Shown: positions 24,425 through 34,123 of the stretch, piece after piece
Numbering within the stretch: the stretch's first letter is position 1
Layout of the letters: the number at the start of each line of letters is the position of its first letter
NCBI GenBank assembly: GCA_032358165.1
Contig: JAALGY010000031.1
Span: 1,736,001-1,800,000 of the forward strand
Direction of reading: 5' to 3'
Source: Diplosphaera chodatii
Lineage: Eukaryota > Chlorophyta > Trebouxiophyceae > Prasiolales > Stichococcaceae
DNA: 64,000 nucleotides
Notes under the pieces: model-generated
Told to the model about the DNA's origin: nothing
Seen by the model: only the letters and a program-made list of their open reading frames with translations
The model's database searches: none
Made by a program: the position numbers and the translations under genes

Positions 24425-25122
24425 ACTGTATGCTGATGTGCCAATGGCAGTGCAGTTTGAGGGGGGAATGTCCGATACATTCCAGAGCACTTTGGGTGTT
24501 AAGCAGGGGTGTCCACTATCTCCAACCCTTTTCGGGATTTACATTGACGACTTCCAAGCGGAGCTGGAGGCCGCCGGCAGGGACCTGGACCTGCCCACCC
24601 TGTGTGGTGTGCAGGCACCTGCCCTCTTCTATGCAGATGACCTGGACCTGGTGTCCACGTCCGTACGCGGCCTGCAGGCGCAGCTCGACCTGCTGGAGTC
24701 GTACTGCAAGCGCTGGCGCCTCACCGTCAACGTGAAGAAGACAAAGGTCGTGGTGTATGCAGCCCAGGCTGCTGCACCACCGGTTCTCACCTACATGCAT
24801 GCTCCCATCGAAGTGCTGGACTCGTTTACCTATCTGGGGGTCGATATCTCTACTCGTAGTTCTTTTGCTGCCGCTAGCATCGGCAGAGCGGCCTCCGCCC
24901 AGCGCGCCGCACTTGCATTGCAGCATCGTTGCCATGACCTGAGCCTGCATGACCCAGCACTGCAGCTGCATTTGTTTGATGCACTAGTACGTCCTGTTAT
25001 GCTATACGGTGTTGAAACATGGGGACCTGGGGCGTTATGTGGTACTGGCATGGATACATGTGAGCTTGTCCATCGGAAGTTCCTTCGGTCTGTTCTTGGC
25101 GTGCGCACAGGCACTCCCAACG

Positions 25123-25502
25123 TTTTTTGTTTGTTTGTTTGTTTTTTAGAAAGGGCGTCCAGACCAGAACCAAGCTCAATGAACAAGGCTCTGCGGCACA
25201 ATGCGGCGTCTCACGTGGGAACGTGAGGGCGGCTGGGTAGGTCATCAAAACGCTCTGTTCGAAATATGTCAATGGAGGACACTGAAACCACAAGGGAATG
25301 CAGGGCCCATGAGACCAGCGAAAGGCAATAGTCCCGATGAGGAAGGCTACCTAATGGTCGTACAAGTGCGGGGACCTGGCGGCGGCGGCAGCAAGGCCAC
25401 GCACACGCGGCTAGGTCGCACCGCTGCGAGTGTCTAATCCTGAAGAGTCGTAACGTGTGTCTGTCCACGTGCCACGGCACCCGCGGGTAAACCCAGAAAA
25501 CC
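25123..25502 (-). mobile_element. LINE-B copy within LINE-A copy 1
   Basis: Minus-oriented LINE-B from a GTTTG-repeat tail to ACCCAGAAAACC. No target duplication is seen, and the LINE-A sequence between its ends is missing, so it joins two separated parts of LINE-A. Confidence 0.85.
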
Positions 25503-25684
25503 TTTTTGCGGGTTTGTCATGATCAATGTGCAGAGTTGGAGGGGTGTGCATCCAACCGGGATTGAGTGGAACCATTCTGTCAGCGGGGAGTGCACGGTTT
25601 CGTACACGACTCGTTGTGCATGTTGCTCTGGGTTTTTTCCGCCAGAGCCTGTGGCTAGGCCAAAATGGCCCACCACCAGTATGT

Positions 25685-25733
25685 CACGACCAAGAACAAG
25701 ACCAAGAACAAGACCAGGACCAAGACCCTAGTA
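25685..25733. repeat. Short microsatellite, CCAAGAACAAGA-type
   Basis: About four units of a purine-rich 12-mer lie between the palindrome's left arm and LINE-B in the spacer. Confidence 0.7.
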
Positions 25734-26207
25734 GCATGACAACACCTAGCAGCGGTCACCCGCGGATCCCGCGTGGCTGGAGGCATCTACCTCAGAAGAC
25801 CCTGGAGCCCGGTGTTGTGCATTGCGGACAGCTTGCGGCGTCAGCCGCCGGCCCTCTGTTTTTTGCCAGCGCCAGCCCTTAGTCATCTTGGGCCTGGTTG
25901 CTTTCACCAGCATGCAGGGCGCCTCGCGGCGTATCCGGTCCCAGCGAGCCCAGAGCTCGGCGTACTTGTACGCAACCGGTCCCTGCATGTCTGCGCGGGG
26001 TTTTCTGGGTTTACCCGCGGGTGCCGTGGCACGTGGACAGACACTCGTTACGACTCTTCAGGATTAGACACTTGCAGCGATGCGACTTAGCCGCGTGTGC
26101 GTGGCCTTGCTGCCGCCGCCGCCAGGTCCCCGCACTTGTACGACCATTAGGTAGCCTTCCTCATCGGGACTATTGCCTTTCGCTGGTCTCATGGGCCCTG
26201 CATTCCC
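25734..26207 (+). mobile_element. LINE-B copy in palindrome spacer, longer at 5' side
   Basis: Plus-oriented LINE-B that extends further 5' than most copies and is cut at CATTCCC by the LINE-A tail at 26208. The opposite strand has an 80-codon open frame (MQGPVAYKYAELWARWDRIR...) also present at 48700-48784, whose status is unclear. Confidence 0.75.
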
Positions 26208-29200
26208 TGACATTGACATTGATTACGTACTGGTGGTGGGCCATTTTGGCCTAGCCACAGGCTCTGGCGGAAAAAACCCAGAGCAACATGCACAACGAGT
26301 CGTGTACGAAACCGTGCACTCCCCGCTGACAGAATGGTTCCACTCAATCCCGGTTGGATGCACACCCCTCCAACTCTGCACATTGATCATGACAAACCCG
26401 CAAAAAGGTTTTCTGGGTTTACCCGCGGGTGCCGTGGCACGTGGACAGACACACGTTACGACTCTTCAGGATTAGACACTCGCAGCGGTGCGACCTAGCC
26501 GCGTGTGCGTGGCCTTGCTGCCGCCGCCGCCAGGTCCCCGCACTTGTACGACCATTAGGTAGCCTTCCTCATCGGGACTATTGCCTTTCGCTGGTCTCAT
26601 GGGCCCTGCATTCCCTTGTGGTTTCAGTGTCCTCCATTGACATATTTCGAACAGAGCGTTTTGATGACCTACCCAGCCGCCCTCACGTTCCCACGTGAGA
26701 CGCCGCATTGTGCCGCAGAGCCTTGTTCATTGAGCTTGGTTCTGGTCTGGACGCCCTTTGTAAAAAACAAACAAACAAACAAAAAACGTTGGGAGTGCCT
26801 GTGCGCACGCCAAGAACAGACCGAAGGAACTTCCGATGGACAAGCTCACATGTATCCATGCCAGTACCACATAACGCCCCAGGTCCCCATGTTTCAACAC
26901 CGTATAGCATAACAGGACGTACTAGTGCATCAAACAAATGCAGCTGCAGTGCTGGGTCATGCAGGCTCAGGTCATGGCAACGATGCTGCAATGCAAGTGC
27001 GGCGCGCTGGGCGGAGGCCGCTCTGCCGATGCTAGCGGCAGCAAAAGAACTACGAGTAGAGATATCGACCCCCAGATAGGTAAACGAGTCCAGCACTTCG
27101 ATGGGAGCATGCATGTAGGTGAGAACCGGTGGTGCAGCAGCCTGGGCTGCATACACCACGACCTTTGTCTTCTTCACGTTGACGGTGAGGCGCCAGCGCT
27201 TGCAGTACGACTCCAGCAGGTCGAGCTGCGCCTGCAGGCCGCGCACGGACGTGGACACCAGGTCCAGGTCATCTGCATAGAAGAGGGCAGGTGCCTGCAC
27301 ACCACACAGGGTGGGCAGGTCCAGGTCCCCGCCAGCGGCCTCCAGCTCCGCTTGGAAATCGTCAATGTAAATCCCGAAAAGGGTTGGAGATAGTGGACAT
27401 CCCTGCTTAACACCCAAAGTGCTCTGGAATGTATCGGACATTCCCCCCTCAAACTGCAATGCCATTGGCACATCAGCATACAGTGCCTGCACCCCCCTCA
27501 GAAACTCCCCATGCACCCCAATCCGCTGCAGCTTCTCCCAAAGCATTTGACATTGACATTGATTACATACTGGTGGTGGGCCAAAGCAAATCACGAGGTA
27601 CAGTATCGTATGCCTTCTTGAAATCGACAAAGCAAGAGTACAGAGGCTGCTTATCTGCCTTGGCCTTCTCGATGAGGGTGCGAACGACGAAGGTTTGATC
27701 GGTGGTGCGGTGGTCCTTGCGGAAGCCCGCCTGTCCGCGTGCGCGCAGCTGGTGCTGCTCGGTCCACCTCATAAGCTTTTCGTTCAGCATGCAAGCATAT
27801 AGTTTTGCCAACAGAGACCCAACAGCAATGCCACGGTAATTACGCGGATCAGATGTATCGCCCCCCTTATGAATTGGCGTGATGCCGCACAATGCCCAGC
27901 TCCTTGGCAGCGCTGCAACTCGTTGACACGAGTTAAAAATACATGCAAGACAGGGTGCAAGCTGCGCCGCTGCAACAGATAAAGCATCCAATTTGAGCAA
28001 CCCCACCGTTGCTTTGCCTCCGCGCAGGGCTCCTATAGCCTCTTGCACGGCGCCGGCTGTGAAGGGCGAGTTCAGCTCGCTCCCGTCGGCAAAAGGTGGC
28101 GCAGCACCACTACCCGAGGTACCTGCAGTGCTTGATGGAAGTGTGGGGGCATCCAGTAGTTTACGGAAGGACTCGAGCATCACATCATCTGCTATGGGAC
28201 AGGACCGCTTCTTAGCAGGTTTGAACTTCTGCCAAAACTTTTTGGAGTTGGTAGAGCGAGCCATTTCAGTGAGAGAAAGAGCCTGACTGCGGGTCCACTG
28301 GCGCTGTGTGCGGCGTAGCAGGTGCTGGTACTGCTGGCGCAGTGCGCGAGCAGCAGCTGACTGCGGGTCGCGACGCGCGGCTTGCCGCGCTGCGCGGCGC
28401 CCGCGGGCCAGTTCAGCGTCCCACCAGCGGGGCACAGCGTTGCGGTCACGCCACCGCCCCTTGGCGGCCCGGCGCTGTTGCAGCCACCTCAGCCTGCGTG
28501 GTCTCGATAAACTGGTCGAACTGCATGCCCACAGCATGCATGTCATCAGGTACCTGGGCGGCGTCAGCTGCCGCTGCGATGTCGACCAGTTGGGCTGCTG
28601 CATCAAGCTGCTGCAGGCGCTGCTGCCACACTCCCAGCTGCGCTGCGCTGAGACGCAGGGGCTGCTGGGTTGTGGGCTGCTGCGGTTGCTGCTGCTGATG
28701 GCGGCGGCGCTGGCGACGTGGGAGCGGCTGCTGGGCGGCGGTGGTCCTCTTGATGAGCAAGTGCAAGGCTGCGTGGTCCGACTCGGGAGCAGGGAGTACT
28801 GTTAGGGATTGAATCAGCGGGAATGCATCAGCACTTGCAAGCACATAGTCGATCAGGCTGCTGCCCACCTGACTGTGGCTAACAAATGTGACCTGTCCCC
28901 CCTCATCTCCTGGGACACGACCGTTAGCAATCCTGAGGGATGTTTCAACACACATGTCAAGCAGAGCCCTGCCCCACTTGTTGGGCCGCTCCCTGCTGTC
29001 GCGGCTGTGCCGCTGTGACTGCACAGGAGGGGCAGTGGAGGGCAGGAACTCTTCTGTGACAGGGTGATCGACAGATCCCGGAAAGTCCGGGCAGGTGCTG
29101 GTGCGTGCATTCAGGTCTCCAACAACAAACACATGCCCCATGCGGCAGGTGGCGCTCACCTCCTCACGTAACGCCTCCCAGACCGCAGGGCCCTTGCCAT

Positions 29201-30052
29201 CAAATGATGGGCTGCCCTCTGGTGGAATGTAACATGCGAACATGTATGCATCCTCCTCCTGTCCAATGGTCTTGTCGAACCTCAAAAGAGCGTAGCAGTT
29301 TTGGGGTCCAGTCGACAAGTGTGTTACCATTGGTGCCAGCTTGTCGGCGACGTAGACAGCAATGCCGCCACGTGCGCCGCCACGCTGCTGACGCCGGCTG
29401 CGCGGCAGGTGCAGGACGGACGTGAAGCCGTCCAGCTCCGGCGCATCGCTCCCCTCACGCGCCCACGTCTCGCTGAATGCCAGTACATCGAAGTCAGCCG
29501 CCTTGATGACCTGCGAAAGAGCAGATGCATCTCTGGACAGCCAGCCCTGGACGTTCAGGCTCAGCACAGACAGGGCACTGTTAGGGGACCGGATTGCGCC
29601 GGGCGCAGCCCGGCCCCAACACCCCTAGCAGACATGGTTGGAGGTGGGTTTGGGTGTGGCTGGCGCCTTTGCTGGAGAGGGTTGTGTGCCCTCAGCCAGT
29701 GTGGGGCCACCAGGTGATGTGTGAGAAGTGGGCTCAACAGGCAGCACAGCAAAGCGTGATGCAATGCCAAGGGGAGCAGGAGCAGGGTGAGGGCCAAGAG
29801 CGCTTGGCCGCCGCTGCCGGCGCGGCGCGAGGTGCTGCTGTGCAAATTGCACAGCATCCGCGGCTGCGCGGCGTGCATTCGCCACTGGAGCTGCATCTTG
29901 GGCTGCCTGGTGCTGACTCCTGCGCAGCTGTGCCGCTGCGTCACGACGCTGCGGAGCCACGCTCTCAAAGATAGACACTCCGCAAGTGCGGGGAAGGCGC
30001 GCTTTGGCGCTGCACATCCTGCGCACAAACACAGCATCATCGATGCTGACGT
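26208..30052 (-). mobile_element. LINE-A copy 3, about 3.8 kb, ORF1 end to 3' tail
   Basis: Minus-oriented LINE-A holding the (CATTGA)n tail, 3' UTR, an embedded LINE-B (26407-26787), RT (26790-28450), APE endonuclease (28450-29567, with LSLNVQGW, FSETWARE, GDLNAR, SQVGSSLIDY and ESDHAAL) and the end of ORF1 (29638-30052). An extra C at 28468-28470 shifts the frame between the endonuclease and RT parts, so this copy is broken even apart from the insertions. Confidence 0.88.
27546..27582 (-). mobile_element. 37-bp LINE-A insertion with target duplication
   Basis: Only the last 37 bp of LINE-A (GGCCCACCACCAG... to tail, on the minus strand) are inserted into copy 3. They are flanked by AAAGCA at 27540-27545 and 27583-27588; intact copies have a single AAAGCA here. 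Confidence 0.92.
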
Positions 30053-30233
30053 TCAATGTGCAGAGTTGGAGGGGTGTGCATCCAACCGGGATTGAGTGGA
30101 ACCATTCTGTCAGCGGGGAGTGCACGGTTTCGTACACGACTCGTTGTGCATGTTGCTCTGGGTTTTTCCGCCAGAGCCTGTGGCTAGGCCAAAATGGCCC
30201 ACCACCAGTATGTAATCAATGTCAATGTCAATG
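30053..30233 (+). mobile_element. LINE-A 3' end fragment
   Basis: Last 180 bp of LINE-A in plus orientation with a (TCAATG)n tail, abutting the broken end of copy 3. Confidence 0.85.
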
Positions 30234-30543
30234 TCTTGCAGCGATGCGACTTAGCCGCGTGTGCGTGGCCTTGCTGCCGCCGCCGCCAGGTCCCCGCACT
30301 TGTACGACCATTAGGTAGCCTTCCTCATCGGGACTATTGCCTTTCGCTGGTCTAATGGGCCCTGCATTCCCTTGTGGTTTCAGTGTCCTCCATTGACATA
30401 TTTCGAACAGAGCATTTGGATGACCTACCCAGCCGCCCTCACGTTCCCACGTGACACGCCGCATTGTGCCGCAGAGCCTTGTTCATTGAGCTTGGTTCTG
30501 GTCTGGACGCCCTTTGTAAAAAACAAACAACAAACAAACAAAC
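30234..30543 (+). mobile_element. LINE-B 3' fragment
   Basis: Plus-oriented LINE-B ending in TTTGTAA and a CAAA-type tail. Confidence 0.85.
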
Positions 30544-31378
30544 ACTCAATCCCGGTTGGATGCACACCCCTCCAACTCTGCACATTGATCATGACAACCC
30601 CGCAAAAAGGCTGCCAGTTGCCCGGCATCCTGCTGCATAAAGTCTGCCACTGATGTGATGTTGCTGTCCTCAAACAGCTCCGAATGCTGCACCCTCTGAT
30701 CTACTAGGGCTGGACACCCCCAGACCATATGCGCCTCATCATCCACCAGTTCAGTGTCCTCCATCTACATGTTTCGAACACCTGATGTTTGATGTGATAT
30801 TCATTCGCCGCATTCATGTTGACATGTGAGAAGCCGCATTGTGCCGCAGAGCCTTGCTACTGAGCTTGGTTCTGGTCTGGACGCCCTTTGTAACAAACAA
30901 ATCAAAAAACAAAAAAAAAAACATCATCCACCACGCCGCAGCTATACCGCTGACACAGCCGCTCTGCCCGCGGCAGCCGCTGCCACCTCCCTGTCACCAC
31001 CCCCAGCATGTGACTGCCCATGCGAAACTGTGCTAACCGCCGACGACCGGTCTTGGAGGCGACTGCCTGCAGGTAGCCGGCCAACTGGTAGTTGTCACCG
31101 TTTACAGGGCCCCTGACTCCCAGCCACTCACGCACTTTGCGCAAGTCGCTGCCATTCACAGCATCGAAGGTGCGGCGCTGCAGGCGTGCAGTGACAACAG
31201 AGGTGTCAATGCGCTGCGGCACGCCGTCAACGATGGGTGACATGAAGTGCAGGAACGACCACACCTGGGCAGCCCAGCATGCTGAGCTGCTTGTGCTGCG
31301 CCCCGGCCGGGTGGCCAGAGCACAGTTCTCCAGGAATGCCTGCTTGGCGAGGCGGGTGTCCGGCATTGTCCGGCATTG
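30544..31378 (-). mobile_element. LINE-A 3' region fragment, interrupted by LINE-B
   Basis: Minus-oriented C-terminal part of LINE-A ORF2, interrupted at 30749 by a LINE-B variant. It ends in a doubled GTCCGGCATT next to the minisatellite. Confidence 0.82.
30749..30921 (+). mobile_element. LINE-B variant insertion, 12-bp target duplication
   Basis: 173 bp of a LINE-B subtype (CTCCATCTACATGTTTCGAA rather than the common CATTGACATATTTCG form) ending in a CAAA/A-rich tail. It is flanked by CATCATCCACCA at 30737-30748 and 30922-30933. Confidence 0.9.
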
Positions 31379-32359
31379 CGAAGTGTGAAGGTGTAGGTGA
31401 GGGTGAGCGGCGGTGGGAGCCCAGGAGGGGACTGAAAGTGCAGGTGACGAAGACGGCGGGTGCTGACTGGTGAGGTGTGAAGGTGTAGGCGAAGGTGAGC
31501 GGCGGTGGGAGTCCAGGAGGGGACTGAAAGTGAAGGTGAAGGTGAAGGCTGGTGCTGGCTGACGAAGTGTGAAGGTGTAGGCGAAGGGGAGCGGCGGTGG
31601 GAGCCCAGGAGGGGACTGAAAGTGCAGGTGAGGAAGACGGCGGGTGCTGACTGGTGAGGTGTGAAGGTGTAGGCGAAGGTGAGCGGCGGTGGGAGTCCAG
31701 GAGGGGACTGAAAGTGAAGGTGAAGGTGAAGGCTGGTGCTGGCTGGCAAGGTGCAAAGGTGTAGGCGAAGGTGAGTGAAGGTGAAGGCGACGGCGGTTTT
31801 TGGCAGGTGAGGTGTGAAGGTGTAGGCGAAGGGGAGTGGCAGTGGGAGTCCAAGATGGGACTGAGAGTGAGGGTGAAGATGAAGGCTGGTGCTGGCCGGT
31901 GAGGTGTGAAGGTGTAGGCGAAGGTGAGCGGCGGTGGGAGTCCAGGAGGGGACTGAAAGTGAAGGCTGGAATGGATAGCGGTAAGGGAAGTGCAAATAGC
32001 GATGGAAAAGGACCTTTGACCGGAAGGCTGTTTTAGGGTTTGAAGGTGAAGGTGAAGGCTGATGCTGGCTGGCAAGGTGTAAAGGTGTAGGCGAAGGCGA
32101 GCGGCGGTGGGAGTCCAGGATGGGACTGAAAGTGAAGGTGAAGGCGACGGCGGTTGCTGGCGGGTGAGATGTGAAGGTATCAAAGGCGAGCGGCGGTGGG
32201 AGTCCAGGATGGGACCGAAAGTGAAGGTGAAGGTGAAGGCTGGTGCTGGCTGGCAAGGTGTAAAGGTGAGGCGAAGGCGAGCGGCAGTGGGAGTCCAGGA
32301 TGGGACCGAAAGTGAAGGCGAAGGTGACGGCGGTTGCTGGCAGGTGAGATGTGAAGGTA
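31379..32359. repeat. 92-bp minisatellite, about ten units
   Basis: The start GAAGGTG or AAAGGTG recurs at 31387, 31479, 31571, 31663, 31755, 31816, 31908, 32081, 32173, 32262 and 32353, a spacing of 92 bp with one shortened unit and one unit enlarged by an insertion. The two strands are strongly biased (G/A-rich on plus). The minus strand stays open in two frames (414 and 382 codons) giving Pro/Leu/His-rich text; this is probably a by-product of composition. Confidence 0.92.
31975..32034. repeat. 60-bp piece of the T-arm element inside the minisatellite
   Basis: The stretch from GGATAGCGGTAAGGGAAG to GGAAGGCTGTTT is the same as the start of the insert at 35539. It interrupts one minisatellite unit. 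Confidence 0.88.
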
Positions 32360-33284
32360 TCATTGACATTGACATTGATTACATACTGGTGGTGGGCCAT
32401 TTTGGCCTAGCCACAGGCTCTGGCGGAAAAACCCAGAGCAACATGCACAACGAGTCGTGTACGAAACCGTTCACTCCCCGCTGACAGAATGGTTCCACTC
32501 AATCCCGGTTGGATGCACACCCCTCCAACTCTGCACATTGATCATGACAACCCCGCAAAAAGGCTGCCAGTTGCCCGGCATCCTGCTGCATAAAGTCCGC
32601 CACTGATGTGATGTTGCTGTCCTCAAACAGCTCCGAATGCTGCACCCTCTGATCTACTAGGGCTGGACACCCCCAGACCATATGCGCCTCATCATCCACC
32701 ACGCCGCAGTTACACCGCTGACACAGCCGCTCTGCCCGCGGCAGCCGCTGCCACCTCCCTGTTTCCACCCCCAGCATGTGACTGCCCATGCGAAACTGTG
32801 CTAACCGCCGACGACCGGTCTTGGAGGCGACTGCCTGCAAGTAGCCGGCCATCTGGTAGTTGTCACTGTTCACAGGGCCCCTGACTCCCAGCCACTCACG
32901 CACTTTGCGCAAGTCGCTGCCATTCACAGCATCGAAGGTGCGGCGCTGCAGGTGTGCAGTGACAACAGATGTGTCAATGCGCTGCGGCACGCCGTCAACG
33001 ATGGGTGACATGAAGTGCAGGAACGAACACACCTGGGCAGCCCAGCATGCTGAGCTGCTGGTGCTGCGCCCCGGCCGTGTGGCCAGAGCACAGTTCTCCA
33101 GGAATGCCTGCTTGGTGAGGCGGGTGTCCGGGATTGCGACCAGCCGGTTCCAGAACCGGCAGATGGCCAGCGTTGCCGTGTGCGCCACTGGGAACCGCCC
33201 AAGCTCCCCCAACACCGCCACGTTGGGAGTGCCTGTGCGCACGCCAAGAACAGACCGAAGGAACTTCCGATGGACAAGCTCACA
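32360..33284 (-). mobile_element. LINE-A 3' region copy
   Basis: Minus-oriented tail, 3' UTR and an uninterrupted C-terminal domain (zinc knuckle CQRCNCGVVDDEAHMVWGC). It is cut at its 5' side inside the conserved ELVHRKFLRSVLGVRTGTP stretch. Confidence 0.88.
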
Positions 33285-33804
33285 GAGTCAGGGGCCCTGT
33301 GAACAGTGACAACTACCAGATGGCCGGCTACTTGCAGGCAGTCGCCTCCAAGACCGGTCGTCGGCGGTTAGCACAGTTTCGCATGGGCAGTCACATGCTG
33401 GGGGTGGAGACAGGGAGGTGGCAGCGGCTGCCGCGGGCAGAGCGGCTGTGTCAGCGGTGCAGCTGCGGCGTGGTGGATGATGAGGCGCATATGGTCTGGG
33501 GGTGTCCAGCCCTAGTAGATCAGAGGGTGCAGCATTCGGAGCTGTTTGTAGACAGCAACATCACATCAGTGGCGGACTTTATGCAGCAGGATGCCGGACA
33601 ACTGGCAGCCTTTTTGCGGGGTTGTCATGATCAATGTGCAGAGTTGGAGGGGTGTGCATCCAACCGGGATTGATTGGAACCATTCTGTCAGCGGGGAGCA
33701 CGGTTTCGTACACGACTCGTTGTGCATGTTGCTCTGGGTGTTTCCGCCAGAGCCTGTGGCTAAGCCAAAATGGCCCACCACCAGTATGTAATCAATGGCA
33801 ATGG
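33285..33804 (+). mobile_element. LINE-A 3' region copy
   Basis: Plus-oriented 5'-truncated LINE-A starting in RGPVNSDNYQMAGY. Its tail is the altered form ATCAATGGCAATGG. Confidence 0.85.
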
Positions 33805-34123
33805 CATATGGTCTGGGGGTGTCCAGCCCTAGTAGATCAGAGGGTGCAGCATTCGGAGCTGTTTGAGGACAGCAACATCACATCAGTGGCGGACTTCATG
33901 CAGCAGGATGCCGGGCAACTGGCAGCCTTTTTGCGGGGTTGTCATGATCAATGTGCAGAGTTGGAGGGGTGTGCATCCAACCGGGATTGAGTGGAACCAT
34001 TCTGTCAGCGGGGAGTGCACGGTTTCGTACACGACTCGTTGTGCATGTTGCTCTGGGTTTTTCCCGCCAGAGCCTGTGGCTAGGCCAAAATGGCCCACCA
34101 CCAGTATGTAATCAATGTCAATG
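33805..34123 (+). mobile_element. LINE-A 3' end copy
   Basis: Plus-oriented copy starting at CATATGGTCTGGGGG and ending in (TCAATG)n, in tandem with the previous fragment. Confidence 0.87.

Larger units (their letters stand above)
23137..25684 (+). mobile_element. LINE-A copy 1: RT region, interrupted
   Basis: Starts abruptly in the middle of ORF2 (LDALSVAAAQLAPCL), just after a LINE-B tail. It carries RT motif A (SCFVDFKKAYDTVPRDLLW), broken at 23638 by a minus-oriented LINE-A, and resumes at 24425 with motif B (GVKQGCPLSPTLFGIYIDDF) and the YADD box (FYADDLDLVS). A LINE-B piece replaces about 650 bp of the C-terminal region from 25123 to 25502, after which the 3' UTR runs to 25684. It lacks the (TCAATG)n tail and joins a (AAGAACAAGACC)-like repeat. 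Confidence 0.88.
24425..27484. repeat. Large palindrome, arms 1,260 bp, spacer 540 bp
   Basis: Positions x and 51909-x are complementary from 24425-25684 against 26225-27484, with only scattered mismatches. Both arms contain the same LINE-A/LINE-B/LINE-A composite, including the same two junctions, so the arms were copied from one another rather than formed by separate insertions. Confidence 0.92.

Noticed and set aside
24425..27484. Terminal inverted repeats of a DNA transposon
   Set aside because: The arms are LINE pieces in opposite orientation with shared internal breakpoints. There is no transposase and no target duplication around the whole.
31379..32359. CRISPR array
   Set aside because: The repeats are contiguous 92-bp units without unique spacers, and the DNA is eukaryotic.
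31156..32400. Long Pro/Leu/His-rich minus-strand proteins (414 and 382 codons)
   Set aside because: They are translations of the 92-bp minisatellite. Two overlapping frames are equally open, the unit is not a multiple of three, and the ends run into LINE-A.
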